Notes under the pieces: model-generated | Told to the model about the DNA's origin: nothing | Seen by the model: only the letters and a program-made list of their open reading frames with translations | Databases searched by the model: none | Position numbers and translations under genes: made by a program | Assembly: GCA_018224345.1 (NCBI GenBank) | Contig: JAGTUW010000242.1 | Location: 1 to 21,113 of the forward strand | Length of the DNA stretch: 21,113 bases | Source: Bacteroidota bacterium | Lineage (GTDB): Bacteria > Bacteroidota > Ignavibacteria > SZUA-365 | Reading direction: 5' to 3' | Shown: positions 12,577-20,105 of the stretch, piece by piece | How positions within the stretch are numbered: the stretch's first letter is position 1 | Layout of the letters: each line of letters starts with the position of its first letter

Positions 12577-13509
12577 ATGACACGCGATATCATTGAAATA
12601 AACGAGGAACTCTGTGACGGTTGCGGCGATTGTGTGATTGGCTGTGCGGAGGGAGCCATTCGCATTGTCAATGGCAAGGCGAAGCTGGTACGGGAGGATT
12701 TCTGTGACGGCTTCGGCGATTGTGTCGCTGTGTGTCACAGTGGCGCATTGAAAGTCATCCGGCGTCCGGCAGTCGCTTTTGACGATGCAGCCACGCGTGA
12801 ACACCTGTTGAGGACGGAGGGACCGGAAGCGGTGCAACGTTATATCGAAGCCCAGCACAGGCATGAAGCAGAAGAACCGCGGGGGGCAGCGAGCGATGGA
12901 CCACACATTTCAGGAGGCTGTCCCGGATCGATGCAGCGGGAGTTGCGACACGGGGTAGATATTCCGATTCTGCAACACAGCGCCGTCACCGCGAGTGCGG
13001 ATGCCACGGCAGTCCGGGCGCGCGACACGATGCTGCAGGATCACAGGGAAGCGTCTTCCCCGCAGCAGGATCCCGCGGAGGGGAACGCTTCTCCGTGGAG
13101 TGAAGGGCAGCAGGTGCTGCTTCCGTCGGAACTCGGACAATGGCCGGTGCAACTGCATCTGGTGCAGCCGGGCGCGCCGTTCTTCCGCGATCGCGAGATG
13201 GTGATCATGAGCACCTGTGGACCGATCGCTTCTGCGGAAGTGCATCAACGTTACCTGCGGAATCGCTCGGTGGTCGTCGCCTGTCCGAAACTCGACAACA
13301 CCGCGCCCTATGCCGAAAAGCTCGGAGCGATCCTGCGGGATGCAAGTATTCCCAAGGCCATCGTCGTCATCATGGAAGTACCCTGTTGCCAGGGACTCTC
13401 GATGATCACCGTCCAGGCGCTGGCCCTCTCGGGTCGCGAGGATCTCGTCGTGGAGGAACATGTGCTCACACTGCAGGGTGATCTCAAATCCATCAGACGC
13501 ATCGGTTAA
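12577..13509 (+). CDS. Ferredoxin-domain iron-sulfur protein with Cys-bearing C-terminal domain
   Basis: Start set at ATG 12577 (310 residues): AGGAG at 12567-12571 is 5 nt upstream and MTRDIIEINEELCDGCG matches the family start; the longer frame from 12463 adds 38 unlikely residues. The N-terminus is a bacterial 2x[4Fe-4S]-type ferredoxin domain. Cluster 1 is complete (Cys13, 16, 19, 23). Site 2 has Cys43, Phe46, Cys49, Cys53, so it lacks its second ligand. In relatives this position is usually Leu (CDGLG), so a missing Cys there is normal for the family. Residues ~65-185 are a polar, low-complexity linker with a GGCPGS motif. The C-terminal ~125 residues (WPVQLHLV, STCGPI, VVACPKLD, EVPCCQG) match a widespread domain of ferredoxin-like proteins in anaerobes and facultative bacteria. 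Cytoplasmic electron carrier or sensor; partner unknown. Confidence 0.82.
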   Translation: MTRDIIEINEELCDGCGDCVIGCAEGAIRIVNGKAKLVREDFCDGFGDCVAVCHSGALKVIRRPAVAFDDAATREHLLRTEGPEAVQRYIEAQHRHEAEEPRGAASDGPHISGGCPGSMQRELRHGVDIPILQHSAVTASADATAVRARDTMLQDHREASSPQQDPAEGNASPWSEGQQVLLPSELGQWPVQLHLVQPGAPFFRDREMVIMSTCGPIASAEVHQRYLRNRSVVVACPKLDNTAPYAEKLGAILRDASIPKAIVVIMEVPCCQGLSMITVQALALSGREDLVVEEHVLTLQGDLKSIRRIG

Positions 13510-13602
13510 GCCGCCGGAGACATCTGTCAAGCCGCCGGAGGCATCAGGCTGGCCGCCGGAGACATCTGTCGAGCCGCCGGAGGCATCAGGCAAGCCGCCG
13601 GA
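13496..13602 (+). repeat. 21-bp-period tandem repeat (two copies of a 42-bp dimer)
   Basis: CCGCCGGA recurs at 13511, 13532, 13553, 13574 and 13595, an exact 21-bp step. Units alternate: A is CCGCCGGAGACATCTGTC plus aag/gag, B is CCGCCGGAGGCATCAGGC plus tgg/aag, giving A-B-A-B and a partial fifth unit. A degraded unit (GACGCATCGGTTAAG, 13496-13510) precedes it, so the array begins inside the last codons of the ferredoxin gene and the TAA stop lies in that degraded unit. There are no spacers, so it is not a CRISPR array. Confidence 0.85.
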
Positions 13603-13935
13603 GCTGACATATACTTCTCCGGTCACGGGACACAATGCGGGGATTGATCTGCTTCGGGGTCCTGGATTTCTCATGGTGAAGTTTTTTCAATTATTATTCC
13701 CTCAGGGGATGGGGTATTCTCCGCGTCCACAGCGTATGCGTTGCCGACGATGATCCGCAAAGACGGAAAGGCCAGGGCGGACCTGCCCGACACCCTCATC
13801 CCGGTGAAAACAGAAAAAAAGAAAAAATCGACGAAATATTTTATTAGCCCTTGACAGGAATGCGGATACGCCATATCTTGTTTTAATATTCAATGAACAT
13901 TCGTTGTTCGCACGCACAATATGTTTTGATAACTC
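13603..13935. other. Intergenic region upstream of the oxidase operon
   Basis: About 330 bp without a credible gene. In order: the end of the 21-bp array, a mixed-composition stretch (13620-13800) in which I see only short, weak hairpins such as GGGC-ggacct-GCCC, an A/T-rich block (about 13806-13849), a promoter-like sequence (13851-13879) and a leader of about 50 nt before the first oxidase-operon gene. I searched by eye for a riboswitch-like conserved core and found none. Confidence 0.5.
13806..13879 (+). promoter_or_regulatory. Candidate promoter of the oxidase operon, with A/T-rich upstream element
   Basis: TTGACA at 13851-13856 is a perfect -35 hexamer. Exactly 17 nt later is TATCTT at 13874-13879, which also fits the start of the Bacteroidota-type -7 element TAnnTTTG. 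Directly upstream lies an A/T-rich run (AAAAAAAGAAAAAAT, then AAATATTTTATTA) in the position of an UP element. Transcription would start near 13886, giving a leader of about 50 nt to ATG 13936. No other candidate of this quality exists between the ferredoxin gene and the oxidase genes. Confidence 0.6.
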
Positions 13936-14511
13936 ATGAGCACATGTGACGACGTCTCATCATGTCTGATGCAATTTGTATCAGGACTCGTTAAAAATAG
14001 CAGCACCTATCTCCTCACACTCACCGGCCTGGTGCTTTTCACCGGATGTTACGCATTCGTCGGAGACGAAGCGCCACCGGAGTGGAAGGATCCGGAAGGG
14101 AGTGCCTCGGACATAGCGGCGATTGCCGCAGGGACCGGAGGGCCGGGAGCTTCCGTGTACAATGCCAAATGTGCCGTCTGTCATCAGATGAACGGACAGG
14201 GCATTCCCAAGGTGTACCCCAATCTCGTTGGTTCTTCTCTTGTCGTCGGTGACCCCGCATTGCCGATACGTATCGTGCTGCACGGGTTCAACGGTCCGAT
14301 AGAACGTGACGGCATCAGCTACAACGGTGTGATGCAGCCCTGGAAAAATGATCTGTCGGATCAGGAGATTGCTGATGTGGTTAACTATGTGCGGACGAAC
14401 TGGGGAAACGACGCATCGGAAATTACGGCTGAGGATGTAAAAGCGCAGCGAGAGGCGACCCGGGCGAAGGTCGGCGCATACACGGAAGCCGAATTGAAAT
14501 CGTCCCTATGA
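13936..14511 (+). CDS. Lipoprotein c-type cytochrome, probable electron donor/subunit of the oxidase
   Basis: 191 residues from ATG 13936; an internal ATG at 13969 (Met12) would give a more usual 27-residue signal sequence, and neither has a clear Shine-Dalgarno. A hydrophobic segment ends in the lipobox L-F-T-G-Cys38, so the mature protein should be a lipid-anchored periplasmic protein. One class-I cytochrome c domain follows: heme attachment C79-A-V-C82-H83 in NAKCAVCHQMNGQG, then PNLVGS, and the Met ligand at about Met133 in YNGVMQPW, with the typical LSDQEIADVVNYVRTNWGN helix. It is the first gene of the cox operon and lies just upstream of coxB, whose subunit II lacks the fused cytochrome c domain of classical caa3 oxidases, so this protein probably supplies electrons to CuA. 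Confidence 0.9.
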   Translation: MSTCDDVSSCLMQFVSGLVKNSSTYLLTLTGLVLFTGCYAFVGDEAPPEWKDPEGSASDIAAIAAGTGGPGASVYNAKCAVCHQMNGQGIPKVYPNLVGSSLVVGDPALPIRIVLHGFNGPIERDGISYNGVMQPWKNDLSDQEIADVVNYVRTNWGNDASEITAEDVKAQREATRAKVGAYTEAELKSSL

Positions 14512-14553
14512 AATCGTGTACACCGTATGCATCAGTGATGAGGCAATAACGCA

Positions 14554-15369
14554 ATGCTTGACTGGCTTCCGGAAAATGTTTCGACCTTTGGCGAAGGCGT
14601 AGATCACCTTTTTCATGTGATCTATTATATCTCCGTCGCGATATTTATCCTTGTCAACGTGATCTATGTTGCTTTTATCATCCGGTATCGCCGTAAACGA
14701 AAGGGCGACAAGGCGTACCATTATCACGGGTATAATCTGCTGGAAGTCTCCTGGACGGCACTGCCGCTTGCGCTCTTTCTCTTCCTGGCCCTTTACAGCG
14801 ACCGTGTCTGGCAGGACATCAGGTATTCGGAGAAAACACCCAATCCCGACCTTGTCGTCGAAGTGATGGGACAACAGTATCTCTGGCATTTTCGCTACCC
14901 GGGTTCCGACGGTGTCTTTGGACGCAAACATATTCGTTTCATCAGTACGACGAATCCTTTCGGTATCGATCCCGACGACCCTGCCGGCAGGGACGATCTG
15001 CTCACCGTCAACAGCATGCACATTCCTGTCAACAAGACCGTCCTTGTACGACTCTCGTCGATGGATGTCATCCATAGCTTTTTTCTGCCCAATATGCGTG
15101 TCAAGCAGGATGCCGTACCGGGCCAGTGGATCGATGTCTGGTTCAACTCCGTCAAGACGGGTGAATACGAGATCGCCTGCGCCGAATTGTGCGGCAGCGG
15201 TCACTATCTGATGCGAGCCGTACTGGATGTGCATTCGCAGAATGAATTCGACCAGTGGATCGATGAGCAACACGAGAATGTTCGCGCCTCCATCGCAGCC
15301 GCCGGCGCGGCCCCTGACAATGCGACTCTTGCCGCACAGCCCGACGACAGACAATCACCCACAGAGTAA
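14554..15369 (+). CDS. coxB: Cytochrome c oxidase subunit II
   Basis: 271 residues. Two N-terminal transmembrane helices (about 20-44 and 67-82) are followed by a periplasmic cupredoxin domain. The aromatic electron-entry strand is present (GQQYLWHFRYPG near 106-117). The CuA site is complete: His174 (VIHSFFLP), Cys209, Glu211, Cys213, His217 and Met220 (C-AEL-C-GSG-H-YL-M). It accepts electrons from cytochrome c and passes them to heme a in subunit I. After the CuA domain only an Ala/Asp-rich tail (~30 residues) remains, with no CxxCH, so it is not a caa3-type fusion. There is no N-terminal lipobox. The 42-nt spacing from the cytochrome gene and 15 nt to coxA support co-transcription. Confidence 0.95.
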   Translation: MLDWLPENVSTFGEGVDHLFHVIYYISVAIFILVNVIYVAFIIRYRRKRKGDKAYHYHGYNLLEVSWTALPLALFLFLALYSDRVWQDIRYSEKTPNPDLVVEVMGQQYLWHFRYPGSDGVFGRKHIRFISTTNPFGIDPDDPAGRDDLLTVNSMHIPVNKTVLVRLSSMDVIHSFFLPNMRVKQDAVPGQWIDVWFNSVKTGEYEIACAELCGSGHYLMRAVLDVHSQNEFDQWIDEQHENVRASIAAAGAAPDNATLAAQPDDRQSPTE

Positions 15370-15384
15370 GTGCAATCGTAGTCC

Positions 15385-17208
15385 ATGGAAGCAGCAGTCA
15401 ATACAGTACGGCATGAGCACGGAGAAGGGCACACGCACAGCGAGTCTTTCATCCGTCGTTACATCTTCTCGACCGATCACAAGATGATCGCCAAGCAGTT
15501 CATGATCACGGCGATCATCTTCCTCTTCATCGGTGGTGCGTTCGCACTGTTCATCCGTTGGCAGCTTGCCTATCCGGGCGAACCTATACCCGTGATCGGC
15601 ACGATGCTGCCGTCCACCTGGGTCAATGCGGATGGCGCGGTAACAGCAGAGTGGTACACGCAGCTGCTGACCATGCACGGTACGATCATGATTTTCGCCG
15701 TCATTATTCCGCTGCTCGTCGGTACCTTCGGAAATTTCGCTATTCCGTTAATGATCGGGGCCGACGACATGGCGTTTCCCGTTCTCAACATGGTGTCATT
15801 CTGGCTCTTTCCCCTCGCCAGTATTATCATGATGGCCGGCTTTTTTGTGGAAGGAGGGATGGCGGCCGCTGGCTGGACAGGCTATGCCCCGTTGAGCGTC
15901 ATCGCTTCGCTGGGTCAGACGCTCTGGATTGTCGCACTGTTTCTCATCGGTTTTTCCTCCATACTCGGTGCCGTCAATTACATCACCACTGTGCTGAACA
16001 TGCGAGCGCCCGGAATGAAGATGTTTGATCTTCCGATGACAGTCTGGTCCGTCTTCATCACCGCTATCATTATCATCATCGGAACTCCGGTGCTCGCTGC
16101 CGCATTGTCGATGCTGTTCATGGATAACTTCCTGCAGACCAGTTTCTTCATGCCGGAAAATCTGACTGTCACCGGCCGCGACATGTCCCGCACAGCCGGT
16201 GGGGGACAACCGCTGTTGTGGCAGCATCTGTTCTGGTTCTATTCTCATCCTGCTGTGTACATCATGATTCTGCCCGGCATGGGCGTGGTCTCCGATGTAC
16301 TTGCCACCTTCTCACGCAAGCCGCTCTATGGCTATATGGCCATGGTCTTCGCCATCATTGCGATTGCCTTTCTCGGTATTCTCGTCTGGGGACATCATAT
16401 GTTCCAATCCGGAATGAATCCACTGCTCGGCACGACCTTTATGGTCAGCACCATGGTCATCGCCGTGCCTTCGGCAATTAAAACCTTCAACTGGCTCGGC
16501 ACGATGTGGCGTGGACAAATGGAATTCACCACACCGATGCTCAACGCCGTCGCGTTTGTCTCCATGTTCGTTATCGGAGGACTCAGCGGCATTTTCATGG
16601 CTTCAACGCCCGTGGACGTGTTCATTCATGACACCTACTTTATTGTCGGACATATTCACTATGTACTGTTCGGTGGCAGTCTTTTTGCCGTGTTTGCCGG
16701 CCTCTATTACTGGTTCCCGAAAATGAGCGGGCGCATGTACAACGAACGGCTTGGAAAATGGCATTTCTGGATGACCTTCATCACCTTCAATGGCACGTTC
16801 TTTCCCATGCATATTCTCGGTGTCGGGGGGATGATGCGCCGCATCTATGATCCCACTGTCTACGATTTTCTCAAGCCCTTTCAGCCGATGAATGAGTTTA
16901 TCACGATCAATGCCATGATACTCGGCTTCGTACAGTTTATACTGGTGTTTAATTTCGCATACAGCTGGTTTTACGGGAAGAAGGCCAAACGCAATCCCTG
17001 GCGCGCCAATTCACTGGAATGGCAAGCCCCGTCACCTCCCCCGCATGGAAATTTCGACAAGGAAGTGAGAGTGTATCGCGGGCCGTACGAATTCTCGTCA
17101 CCCGAATCCGTGCAGGACTATCTGCCGCAGAATGTTTCCCCCGAGGAACTTGCGGCGCAATGGACACGACACGAACAACGACGCGCGCAACAGAAAAGCG
17201 AACCTTAG
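15385..17208 (+). CDS. coxA: Cytochrome c oxidase subunit I, A2-type heme-copper oxidase
   Basis: 607 residues, normal for subunit I. It reduces O2 to water and pumps protons. Low-spin heme a ligands are His98 (MHGT) and His425. The CuB ligands are His288 (YSHPAVY), His337 and His338 (WGHHMF), with the cross-linked Tyr292. The heme a3 ligand is His423 (DTYFIVGHIHY). The D-channel entry Asp is Asp128 in GADDMAFPVLN. The usual Glu of HPEVY is Ala290, and Tyr286-Ser287 precede the His: the YSHPxV signature of subfamily A2 oxidases, as known from Rhodothermus and Thermus caa3. An oddity is the His-rich N-terminus (H10, H12, H16, H18). A polar C-terminal tail follows the last helix. It sits 15 nt after coxB and 39 nt before ctaA. 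Confidence 0.97.
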   Translation: MEAAVNTVRHEHGEGHTHSESFIRRYIFSTDHKMIAKQFMITAIIFLFIGGAFALFIRWQLAYPGEPIPVIGTMLPSTWVNADGAVTAEWYTQLLTMHGTIMIFAVIIPLLVGTFGNFAIPLMIGADDMAFPVLNMVSFWLFPLASIIMMAGFFVEGGMAAAGWTGYAPLSVIASLGQTLWIVALFLIGFSSILGAVNYITTVLNMRAPGMKMFDLPMTVWSVFITAIIIIIGTPVLAAALSMLFMDNFLQTSFFMPENLTVTGRDMSRTAGGGQPLLWQHLFWFYSHPAVYIMILPGMGVVSDVLATFSRKPLYGYMAMVFAIIAIAFLGILVWGHHMFQSGMNPLLGTTFMVSTMVIAVPSAIKTFNWLGTMWRGQMEFTTPMLNAVAFVSMFVIGGLSGIFMASTPVDVFIHDTYFIVGHIHYVLFGGSLFAVFAGLYYWFPKMSGRMYNERLGKWHFWMTFITFNGTFFPMHILGVGGMMRRIYDPTVYDFLKPFQPMNEFITINAMILGFVQFILVFNFAYSWFYGKKAKRNPWRANSLEWQAPSPPPHGNFDKEVRVYRGPYEFSSPESVQDYLPQNVSPEELAAQWTRHEQRRAQQKSEP

Positions 17209-17247
17209 AAAAACCAGGCACCTCGCACAGAAGAGACAGGACTAGTC

Positions 17248-18234
17248 ATGAAGATTCGAAGCACATCGCAGACCGCACGACGCTGGCTCCATCGCATCGC
17301 CACGATACTGGCCGTGGGTACCGTGTTGCTCATCGCCAAGGGCGGGTTGGTACACAGTGCAGGAGCAGGACTTTCCGTTCCCGACTGGCCTACGACGTAC
17401 GGACAGAACATGTTCACCTTTCCCGTCGCGCAGTGGACCGGCGGCATCTTCTACGAACACGGCCACCGCCTCCTGGCCACAGGAATAGGCGTGCTGATGA
17501 TCATCGTCACCGTCATGGTGTGGATCTATGACGACCGCAGATGGATGCGCACGCTCACCTCACTGGCGTTGTTCGCCGTCATTGTGCAGGGGGTGCTCGG
17601 AGGAATTACGGTGCTGATGCGTTTGCCGACTTCTGTATCCGTGGGTCATGCCATGCTTGCCCAGGCGTTCCTGATTGCGACCATGCTCATCGCTGCCGCA
17701 ACCGCGCGTGGCTGGCGACAGGTCAAACTGCCCACGCCGGTCGACGTCGATCCACAGATACGCAGATTGCTCCTCGCAACTGTGCTTTTCACATTCGTAC
17801 AAATTCTGCTCGGGGCCATCACGCGACACACCTACAGCGGTATGGCGATATCGGACTTCCCCCTCAACAACGGCAAGCTGATTCCGGACTTTACGAGTTT
17901 CGGTATCGCTGTTCATTATGCGCATCGCATCGGAGCGGTGATACTCTCTGCACTGATATTTACACAGGGAATAAAGATCCTCCGCAGAAAGGAATTGGAG
18001 GTGTTGCGCACGCCGGCCTTGATGGCCATGCTCATGGTTACCGTGCAATTTATTCTCGGGGCAATCGTTATCTGGACACGCGAAGCCATTGTCCCGAATA
18101 CACTGCATGTCACAGGCGGGACGCTCACGTTCACGCTGGTTTTCCTTACCTATGTGCGGGCCGTGCACTGGTATCGCTTCACGGGAGAGGAGCAACCGCA
18201 GGAAACGATGCAGGTCGAGGGAATAAGAGTGTGA
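17248..18234 (+). CDS. ctaA: Heme A synthase (COX15/CtaA)
   Basis: 328 residues, eight hydrophobic helices in two four-helix halves. It oxidises the C8 methyl of heme O to the formyl group of heme A in the membrane, completing the cofactor for CoxA. Seen: KGGLVHSAGAGLSVPDWPTT (extracellular loop 1, family GLSxPDWP), then the catalytic/heme-binding EHGHR with Glu70, His71 and His73, His134 (SVGHAML), His223/His226 (VHYAHR) in the second half, and His287 (NTLHVTGG). The loop-1 Cys pair found in the Bacillus-type enzyme is absent, as in several other classes. The start at ATG 17248 gives the expected short basic N-terminus (MKIRSTSQTARRWLHR). It lies between coxA and ctaB in the same operon. Confidence 0.93.
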   Translation: MKIRSTSQTARRWLHRIATILAVGTVLLIAKGGLVHSAGAGLSVPDWPTTYGQNMFTFPVAQWTGGIFYEHGHRLLATGIGVLMIIVTVMVWIYDDRRWMRTLTSLALFAVIVQGVLGGITVLMRLPTSVSVGHAMLAQAFLIATMLIAAATARGWRQVKLPTPVDVDPQIRRLLLATVLFTFVQILLGAITRHTYSGMAISDFPLNNGKLIPDFTSFGIAVHYAHRIGAVILSALIFTQGIKILRRKELEVLRTPALMAMLMVTVQFILGAIVIWTREAIVPNTLHVTGGTLTFTLVFLTYVRAVHWYRFTGEEQPQETMQVEGIRV

Positions 18235-18285
18235 ACTGGATTATGAACATTACAACAGGAACGATACCGGAGTTGGACGGCAGGT

Positions 18286-19203
18286 ATGAGCAAGAGTAAC
18301 AGTACGATACTATCAATGCAGGGTGATACGCGATCGACGCGTCACGCCCTTGCCGCCTGGTATGAGCTGACCAAACCGGGAATCACCCTCATGGTGGTCA
18401 TCAGTGCCGCTGCAGGATTCTATCTGGCATTGCCACGGGATTTTCTCACACTCGATTACGCCCTGCTGTTCATGCTGACCATCGTCGGCACGGCTCTGGT
18501 CTCCGCCGGCAGCTGCGTGCTCAACCATGTCATCGAACACAACTATGACAGAGAAATGAAGCGCACGATGTTTCGTCCGATTCCCTCCGGGGTTATTCGT
18601 CGCTCTTCGGCCGCGTGGTATGGCGTGATACTCGCTGTCGCGGGCCTGGGCATCCTGCTTGCCGCTCATCCGCTGACCGCGGCTCTGGCGGCGCTGACGG
18701 TGTTTCTCTATCTCGGTGTCTATACGCCCATGAAGCGCTCGACCCAGTTGGCGACACTGTTCGGTGGTATTCCGGGCGCCCTGCCTCCACTGGGCGGGTA
18801 CGCGACTGTGTCCGGCCAGATCGGTATCGAAGCGATGGTGCTGTTCATGATTCTCTTTCTCTGGCAGATGCCGCATTTTCTTTCCCTTGCATGGATGTAT
18901 CGCAGGGATTACGAACGCGGTGGTTTTCCCATGCTGACTGTTCTCGACGGATCCGGAATGATCGTCGCCCGGCACATCGTCACATACTCATTGTTGCTGC
19001 TGCTTTTCAGCCTGCTGCTCACGATGCTCTCGGTTACCGGTGTCGTGTATTTCGCAGGAGCCCTGGTGCTGGGGACGATCTTCGTCGCCACCGGGGTCCG
19101 ATTCTTTATCGAACGCAGCAACAGTAATGCACGCCGGGTGCTGCTGTCGTCGTATTTCTACCTGCTCGCATTAATCACACTGATGTTTATCGACAAGGCC
19201 TGA
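18286..19203 (+). CDS. ctaB: Protoheme IX farnesyltransferase (heme O synthase, COX10/CtaB)
   Basis: 305 residues, a UbiA-superfamily polytopic membrane prenyltransferase that adds a farnesyl group to protoheme to make heme O, the substrate of the preceding heme A synthase. The N-terminus has ELTKPGITLMVVISAAAGF. The first Asp-rich site reads NHVIEHNYDREMKRTMFRP (family N-x3-E-x2-YD-x2-M-x-RT-x2-RP). The conserved YTPMKR and GGIPGALPPLGGY follow, and the second loop has WMYRRDYERGGFPML. Length and motifs are normal. It begins 51 nt after ctaA and ends 3 nt before coxC, within the cox operon. Confidence 0.95.
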   Translation: MSKSNSTILSMQGDTRSTRHALAAWYELTKPGITLMVVISAAAGFYLALPRDFLTLDYALLFMLTIVGTALVSAGSCVLNHVIEHNYDREMKRTMFRPIPSGVIRRSSAAWYGVILAVAGLGILLAAHPLTAALAALTVFLYLGVYTPMKRSTQLATLFGGIPGALPPLGGYATVSGQIGIEAMVLFMILFLWQMPHFLSLAWMYRRDYERGGFPMLTVLDGSGMIVARHIVTYSLLLLLFSLLLTMLSVTGVVYFAGALVLGTIFVATGVRFFIERSNSNARRVLLSSYFYLLALITLMFIDKA

Positions 19204-19206
19204 CGC

Positions 19207-19797
19207 ATGTCTACCGCCACGACCACAACTTCGAGATTCAACACCGGCATCTACCACGGGAAGCTGGGGATGTGGGTCTTCCTCGCATCGGAAATCATGT
19301 TCTTTGCAGGCTTCTTCGGTGCCTTCATTGTGTTGCGTGATCTCAATATCGAGGTCTTTACCGCGAGCGCACATCAGCTCGATAAAGTCGTTGCCACGAT
19401 CAACACGGCCGTGCTCATCGGCAGCAGTCTGACCATGGCACTTTCGCATCTGGCACTTGAACGCGGAAATGAAGCGAAATTCCGGTTGTTTCTGACTATC
19501 ACCATAGTCTGCGCATTCGCCTTTCTGGGAATCAAATCCTATGAATACGCCTCGAAGTTCAGTCAGGACATTTATCCCTGGACAAACACATTCTTTGCGA
19601 CCTATTTCACTATGACAGGATTCCATGCGCTGCATGTGATCGGTGGCATCATCCCGATGGTCTGGATGCTCGGGAAGTCTCTCGTCAAGGGCTATCCGCA
19701 ATCAATGCACCATCGCGTGGAAGCCCTGGGTCTTTACTGGCATTTTGTCGATCTGGTCTGGATTTTCCTCTTCCCGACGTTGTATCTGATTTTTTAG
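19207..19797 (+). CDS. coxC: Cytochrome c oxidase subunit III
   Basis: 196 residues with five hydrophobic helices, the short (five-helix) form of the heme-copper oxidase subunit III family. Family segments: LGMWVFLASEIMFFAGFFGAF (read in parts), a NTAVLIGSSLTMALS helix, the FATYFTMTGFHALHV segment with GxHxxHV, and a C-terminal HHRVEALGLYWHFVDLVWI with the W-H-F-V-D-x-V-W signature. It carries no redox centre; it binds lipid and stabilises proton uptake in subunit I. The ATG lies 3 nt after the ctaB stop, implying translational coupling. Confidence 0.95.
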   Translation: MSTATTTTSRFNTGIYHGKLGMWVFLASEIMFFAGFFGAFIVLRDLNIEVFTASAHQLDKVVATINTAVLIGSSLTMALSHLALERGNEAKFRLFLTITIVCAFAFLGIKSYEYASKFSQDIYPWTNTFFATYFTMTGFHALHVIGGIIPMVWMLGKSLVKGYPQSMHHRVEALGLYWHFVDLVWIFLFPTLYLIF

Positions 19798-19816
19798 CAC
19801 CGACAAGGAGAACAGC

Positions 19817-20098
19817 ATGGCGAGCGGAATGAGTTTTCAGGAAATACAGAAATCCTACTTCAAGGTATTTCTCGCGCTGATGGTGCTGACGGCGCTGACA
19901 GTTGCGGTGACGACCATTCATTTCGGTGATGTCGCAAATATCGTCGTCGGTGTTCTTATCGCCACTGCGAAGGCAGTACTGGTCGCCTATATCTTTATGC
20001 ATCTGAAATTTGACAACAAGCGACTGCGGTATTTCGTGATCACGCCCATGTTCTTTTTCATTGTTTTCATATTCGCGCTCACCGTGCTGGGATTGTAA
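19817..20098 (+). CDS. Cytochrome c oxidase subunit IV (prokaryotic COX4/CyoD-like)
   Basis: 93 residues with three predicted membrane helices (about 15-31, 38-56 and 70-92), matching the small prokaryotic subunit IV family. The middle segment GVLIATAKAVLVAYIFMHLKF is the family's best-kept part (K-x(2,3)-VA-x-FMHL). It is a structural, non-catalytic subunit. AAGGAG precedes ATG 19817 at good spacing, and the gene follows coxC by 19 nt. Its position as the last oxidase subunit gene is typical. Confidence 0.9.
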   Translation: MASGMSFQEIQKSYFKVFLALMVLTALTVAVTTIHFGDVANIVVGVLIATAKAVLVAYIFMHLKFDNKRLRYFVITPMFFFIVFIFALTVLGL

Positions 20099-20105
20099 TA
20101 CGCAT

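Noticed and set aside
13511..13602. CRISPR array
   Set aside because: The repeats are head-to-tail with no unique spacers, and no cas genes are present.
12910..13674. 254-codon minus-strand frame containing a seven-residue SGGLTDA-like repeat
   Set aside because: It is antisense to the ferredoxin gene; the peptide repeat is just the translation of the 21-bp DNA array, and there is no start signal.
13460..13753. + strand frame with a PPETSVK / PPEASG heptad repeat
   Set aside because: It overlaps the end of the ferredoxin gene in another frame, has no ribosome-binding site, and owes its repeat to the 21-bp array. The non-repeat part resembles nothing I recognise.
13620..13800. Riboswitch in the oxidase operon upstream region
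   Set aside because: No conserved riboswitch core could be recognised by eye and the region lies upstream of the likely transcription start, so it would not be in the mRNA.
17541..18299. 252-codon + strand frame overlapping ctaA
   Set aside because: It is out of frame with the clear heme A synthase, rich in His/Arg as expected for a shadow frame, and has no family features.
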